Assembly (NCBI GenBank): GCA_029573495.1
Contig: JAKQEI010000034.1
Span: 1 to 54,170 of the forward strand
Source: Bacteroidota bacterium
Lineage (GTDB): Bacteria; Bacteroidota; Bacteroidia; Flavobacteriales_F; PHOS-HE28
DNA: 54,170 bases
Direction: 5' to 3'
Position numbers and translations under genes: made by a program. Below, one piece after another: positions 52,779 to 54,170 of this stretch. The notes below the pieces were generated by a model that did not search any database, was not told the DNA's origin, and saw only the letters and a program-made list of their open reading frames with translations. Every line of letters begins with the position of its first letter. Within the stretch, counting starts at the first letter, position 1.

Positions 52779-53638
52779 ATCACGTCTGCGAATGACCGCT
52801 GGATCCGTTGGAACACGATGATACCGATGGCCAGGATGAGGACCGCCATCACCGCCGGATAAGCCAGCAGGGACCAGTCCATGGGCGTACCGAGCAGGGC
52901 GCTCCTGAAGCCCTCGATGATGCCCGACATCGGGTTGAGCATGATCCAATCACGCACCCTGGAGCCGGCGGGGATCATGGCGAGCGGAAAGATCACCGGG
53001 GAGGCGTACATGAGCAGTTGTACACCGAAGGAGACCAGGAATCCGAGGTCGCGGTAGCGCGCGGTAAGCCCTGCAACGAGGATGCCCACACCCAATGCCA
53101 GCAGCGCGGTCAGGAGTATGAGCAGGGGCAGCAGGACCAGGTCCGGACCGATGGCCCCGCCGTGCCCACCTCGAAGGTGGTAGGCGACCGCCATGATCCC
53201 GAACACCAGCAGTTGAAGCAGGAAGCCAACCATGGTGGCCAGGGTCGTGGCCAGTGGCGCCACGAGGCGCGGGAAGTACACCTTGGTCATCAGGGCGGCG
53301 TTCCAGACCAAGGTCTGGGAGGTGCGGTTGATCACATTGGCGAAGAACATCCATGGAACGACCCCCGCCATGTAGAAGAGGACGGGGGGCGCATCCCCCA
53401 CCTGCCCGCGTCCGATGAACCCGAACACCACCGCGAAGACCAGGGCGGTGAGAACAGGTTGGATGACCTGCCAGAGGGGACCAAGGAGGGATTGCTTGTA
53501 CGTGGCCAGCAGGTCCCTTCGCACCAGGAGGAGGACCAGGTCGCGGTACTCCCACACTTCACCGAGGTCCGTCCGCCACCACGGCGAGGAGGCTTCGACC
53601 AACACCTCGTGGTCCGATCGTCCTTGGGCACGCTTCAT
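52775..53638 (-). CDS. Polysaccharide ABC exporter permease (Wzm-like, system 1)
   Basis: The 287-residue protein is an ABC-2-type permease: N-terminal YRDLVLLLVRRDLLATYKQSLLGPLWQVIQPVL, the usual cytoplasmic entry helix, then ALVFAVVFGFIG, VLFYMAGVVPWMFF, a middle helix pair (LATTLATMVGFLLQLLVFG and LLPLLILLTALLALGVGILV), LLMYASPVIFPLAMIP, NPMSGIIEGFRSALLG and a final helix. These are hallmarks of Wzm/TagG/RfbA-type exporters. It starts 18 bases after the stop of the Wzc-like gene and overlaps its ATPase by 4 bases. Confidence 0.94.
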   Translation of the reverse strand: MKRAQGRSDHEVLVEASSPWWRTDLGEVWEYRDLVLLLVRRDLLATYKQSLLGPLWQVIQPVLTALVFAVVFGFIGRGQVGDAPPVLFYMAGVVPWMFFANVINRTSQTLVWNAALMTKVYFPRLVAPLATTLATMVGFLLQLLVFGIMAVAYHLRGGHGGAIGPDLVLLPLLILLTALLALGVGILVAGLTARYRDLGFLVSFGVQLLMYASPVIFPLAMIPAGSRVRDWIMLNPMSGIIEGFRSALLGTPMDWSLLAYPAVMAVLILAIGIIVFQRIQRSFADVI

Positions 53639-53656
53639 GTGCGGGTAGCGCTCGGA

Positions 53657-54170
53657 TCAGGCCTGTGGGTCCGGTCCGGTCTGATCGCCCCCCTCCTTCT
53701 TCTTCCGTGAGGATCGCTTCCCGTAGCCGTAGCCATACCCATAACCGGTGCCATAACCGTAAGCATATCGATAACCGTAACCGTAGTTCGTGTTGTAATA
53801 GTACTTGCTCTTCTTGATACGGACACCGTTCAGGATGAAACCCGTGTTCTTCGATGGATTGGCCTGCAGGACCTCCAGCGCGTTGCTCACGTGGTCCTTG
53901 CTGGCGAAGCGCGTGTTCACCACGAAGAGCGTGGCATCCACGAACCGCATCATCAGCATGGCATCCGTGATGAGTCCTACCGGGGGAGTATCCACCAGGA
54001 CGTAATCGAACTCCCTGGAAGCCTCCTCGAACAACTCCTGCAAGTGCTTGCTCAGCACGAGTTCCGAAGCATTCGGAGGTGTGGGGCCGGAAAGGATCAC
54101 CGAGAAGTTCTCGAACTGGGTGGGCAGCACCACCTCCCTCCAGTTCAGTTTCCCAACGAGGACATTGCTC
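53657..54170 (-). CDS. Wzc/CpsD-like tyrosine-kinase (BY-kinase) domain, C-terminal part
   Basis: Only the last ~170 residues are in the window; the gene continues to the right. The visible part begins with the SNVLVG region that follows the kinase P-loop, then VILSGPTPPNASELVLSKHL, FDYVLVDTPPVGLITDAM (Walker B of BY-kinases) and FVVNTRFASKDHVSNALEVL, and ends with a tail holding 13 tyrosines within 28 residues, mostly as YG units, followed by a basic stretch. In Wzc-like proteins such a tyrosine cluster is autophosphorylated and controls chain assembly and export. The partner outer-membrane exporter (Wza-like) would lie outside the window. Confidence 0.92.
   Translation of the reverse strand, partial: SNVLVGKLNWREVVLPTQFENFSVILSGPTPPNASELVLSKHLQELFEEASREFDYVLVDTPPVGLITDAMLMMRFVDATLFVVNTRFASKDHVSNALEVLQANPSKNTGFILNGVRIKKSKYYYNTNYGYGYRYAYGYGTGYGYGYGYGKRSSRKKKEGGDQTGPDPQA
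53721..53786. repeat. Hexanucleotide-like degenerate tandem repeat coding for Tyr-Gly units
   Basis: About eleven imperfect 6-base units (CCGTAG, CCGTAA, CCATAC, CCATAA and similar on the plus strand) encode the YG-rich tail of the Wzc-like kinase. The units keep the reading frame, so changes in number would alter the number of tyrosines without a frameshift. Confidence 0.7.

Overview
The window looks like a chromosomal piece of a GC-rich member of the Bacteroidota, most likely order Flavobacteriales. The grounds are: several secreted proteins ending in type IX secretion (T9SS) sorting domains, one gliding-motility-type C-terminal domain, a run of parvulin-type foldases next to MoxR and GuaB, and repeated Bacteroidota-type -7 promoter boxes (TAnnTTTG) just upstream of genes. 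No rRNA, tRNA, CRISPR array, insertion sequence or prophage integrase was seen. Genes are packed tightly; most neighbours overlap by 4 or 8 bases, and no stretch above about 300 bases lacks a gene.

Layout. (1) 1-12705, minus strand: a partial secreted protein, two T9SS-sorted proteins (a beta-propeller and a small protein), a MoxR ATPase, three periplasmic foldase-like genes (SurA-like, a probable lipoprotein, a large double-parvulin protein), guaB, a large fibronectin-type secreted protein with a gliding-motility-type tail, and a nitronate-monooxygenase-like flavoprotein. (2) 12862-13827, plus strand: a single outer-membrane beta-barrel-like gene with its own promoter and a clear hairpin terminator. 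(3) 21892-13974, minus strand: an envelope operon with a small membrane protein, a CotH-like protein, an O-antigen ligase/polymerase-like membrane protein, a second CotH-like protein fused to a beta-helix, a metallophosphoesterase and a sugar-nucleotide epimerase. (4) 21964-27560, plus strand, divergent from (3): a seven-gene operon of one T9SS-sorted protein followed by six secreted, cysteine-rich paralogues. (5) 54170-27570, minus strand: a polysaccharide export and assembly locus of about 26.6 kb with a Wzc-like tyrosine kinase end, two Wzm/Wzt ABC exporters, 13 glycosyltransferases, an FkbM methyltransferase, a second methyltransferase, a polysaccharide pyruvyl transferase, an alkaline-phosphatase-fold enzyme, an O-acyltransferase of foreign base composition, a WecB epimerase and an SDR sugar epimerase.

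The most striking object is the six-paralogue cluster. Each protein has a signal peptide, an N-terminal beta-rich region that reads like a phage tail-fibre segment, and a C-terminal domain resembling the C-type-lectin/formylglycine-generating-enzyme fold. All six share the exact cysteine spacing C-x11-C-x17-C-x7-C-x8-C and end in a CC pair. The spacing of the remaining cysteines and the flanking motifs sort them into three types in the order A-B-C-A'-B'-C', so a three-gene unit was duplicated in tandem and both copies were kept intact. This suggests a secreted three-component lectin-like or adhesin-like assembly existing in two versions. I know of no described system that matches it, but I could not run a search.

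Regions 3 and 5 together suggest a complex surface polysaccharide exported by ABC transporters. The ligase-like protein and the CotH-like proteins may act at the envelope on that or another glycan.
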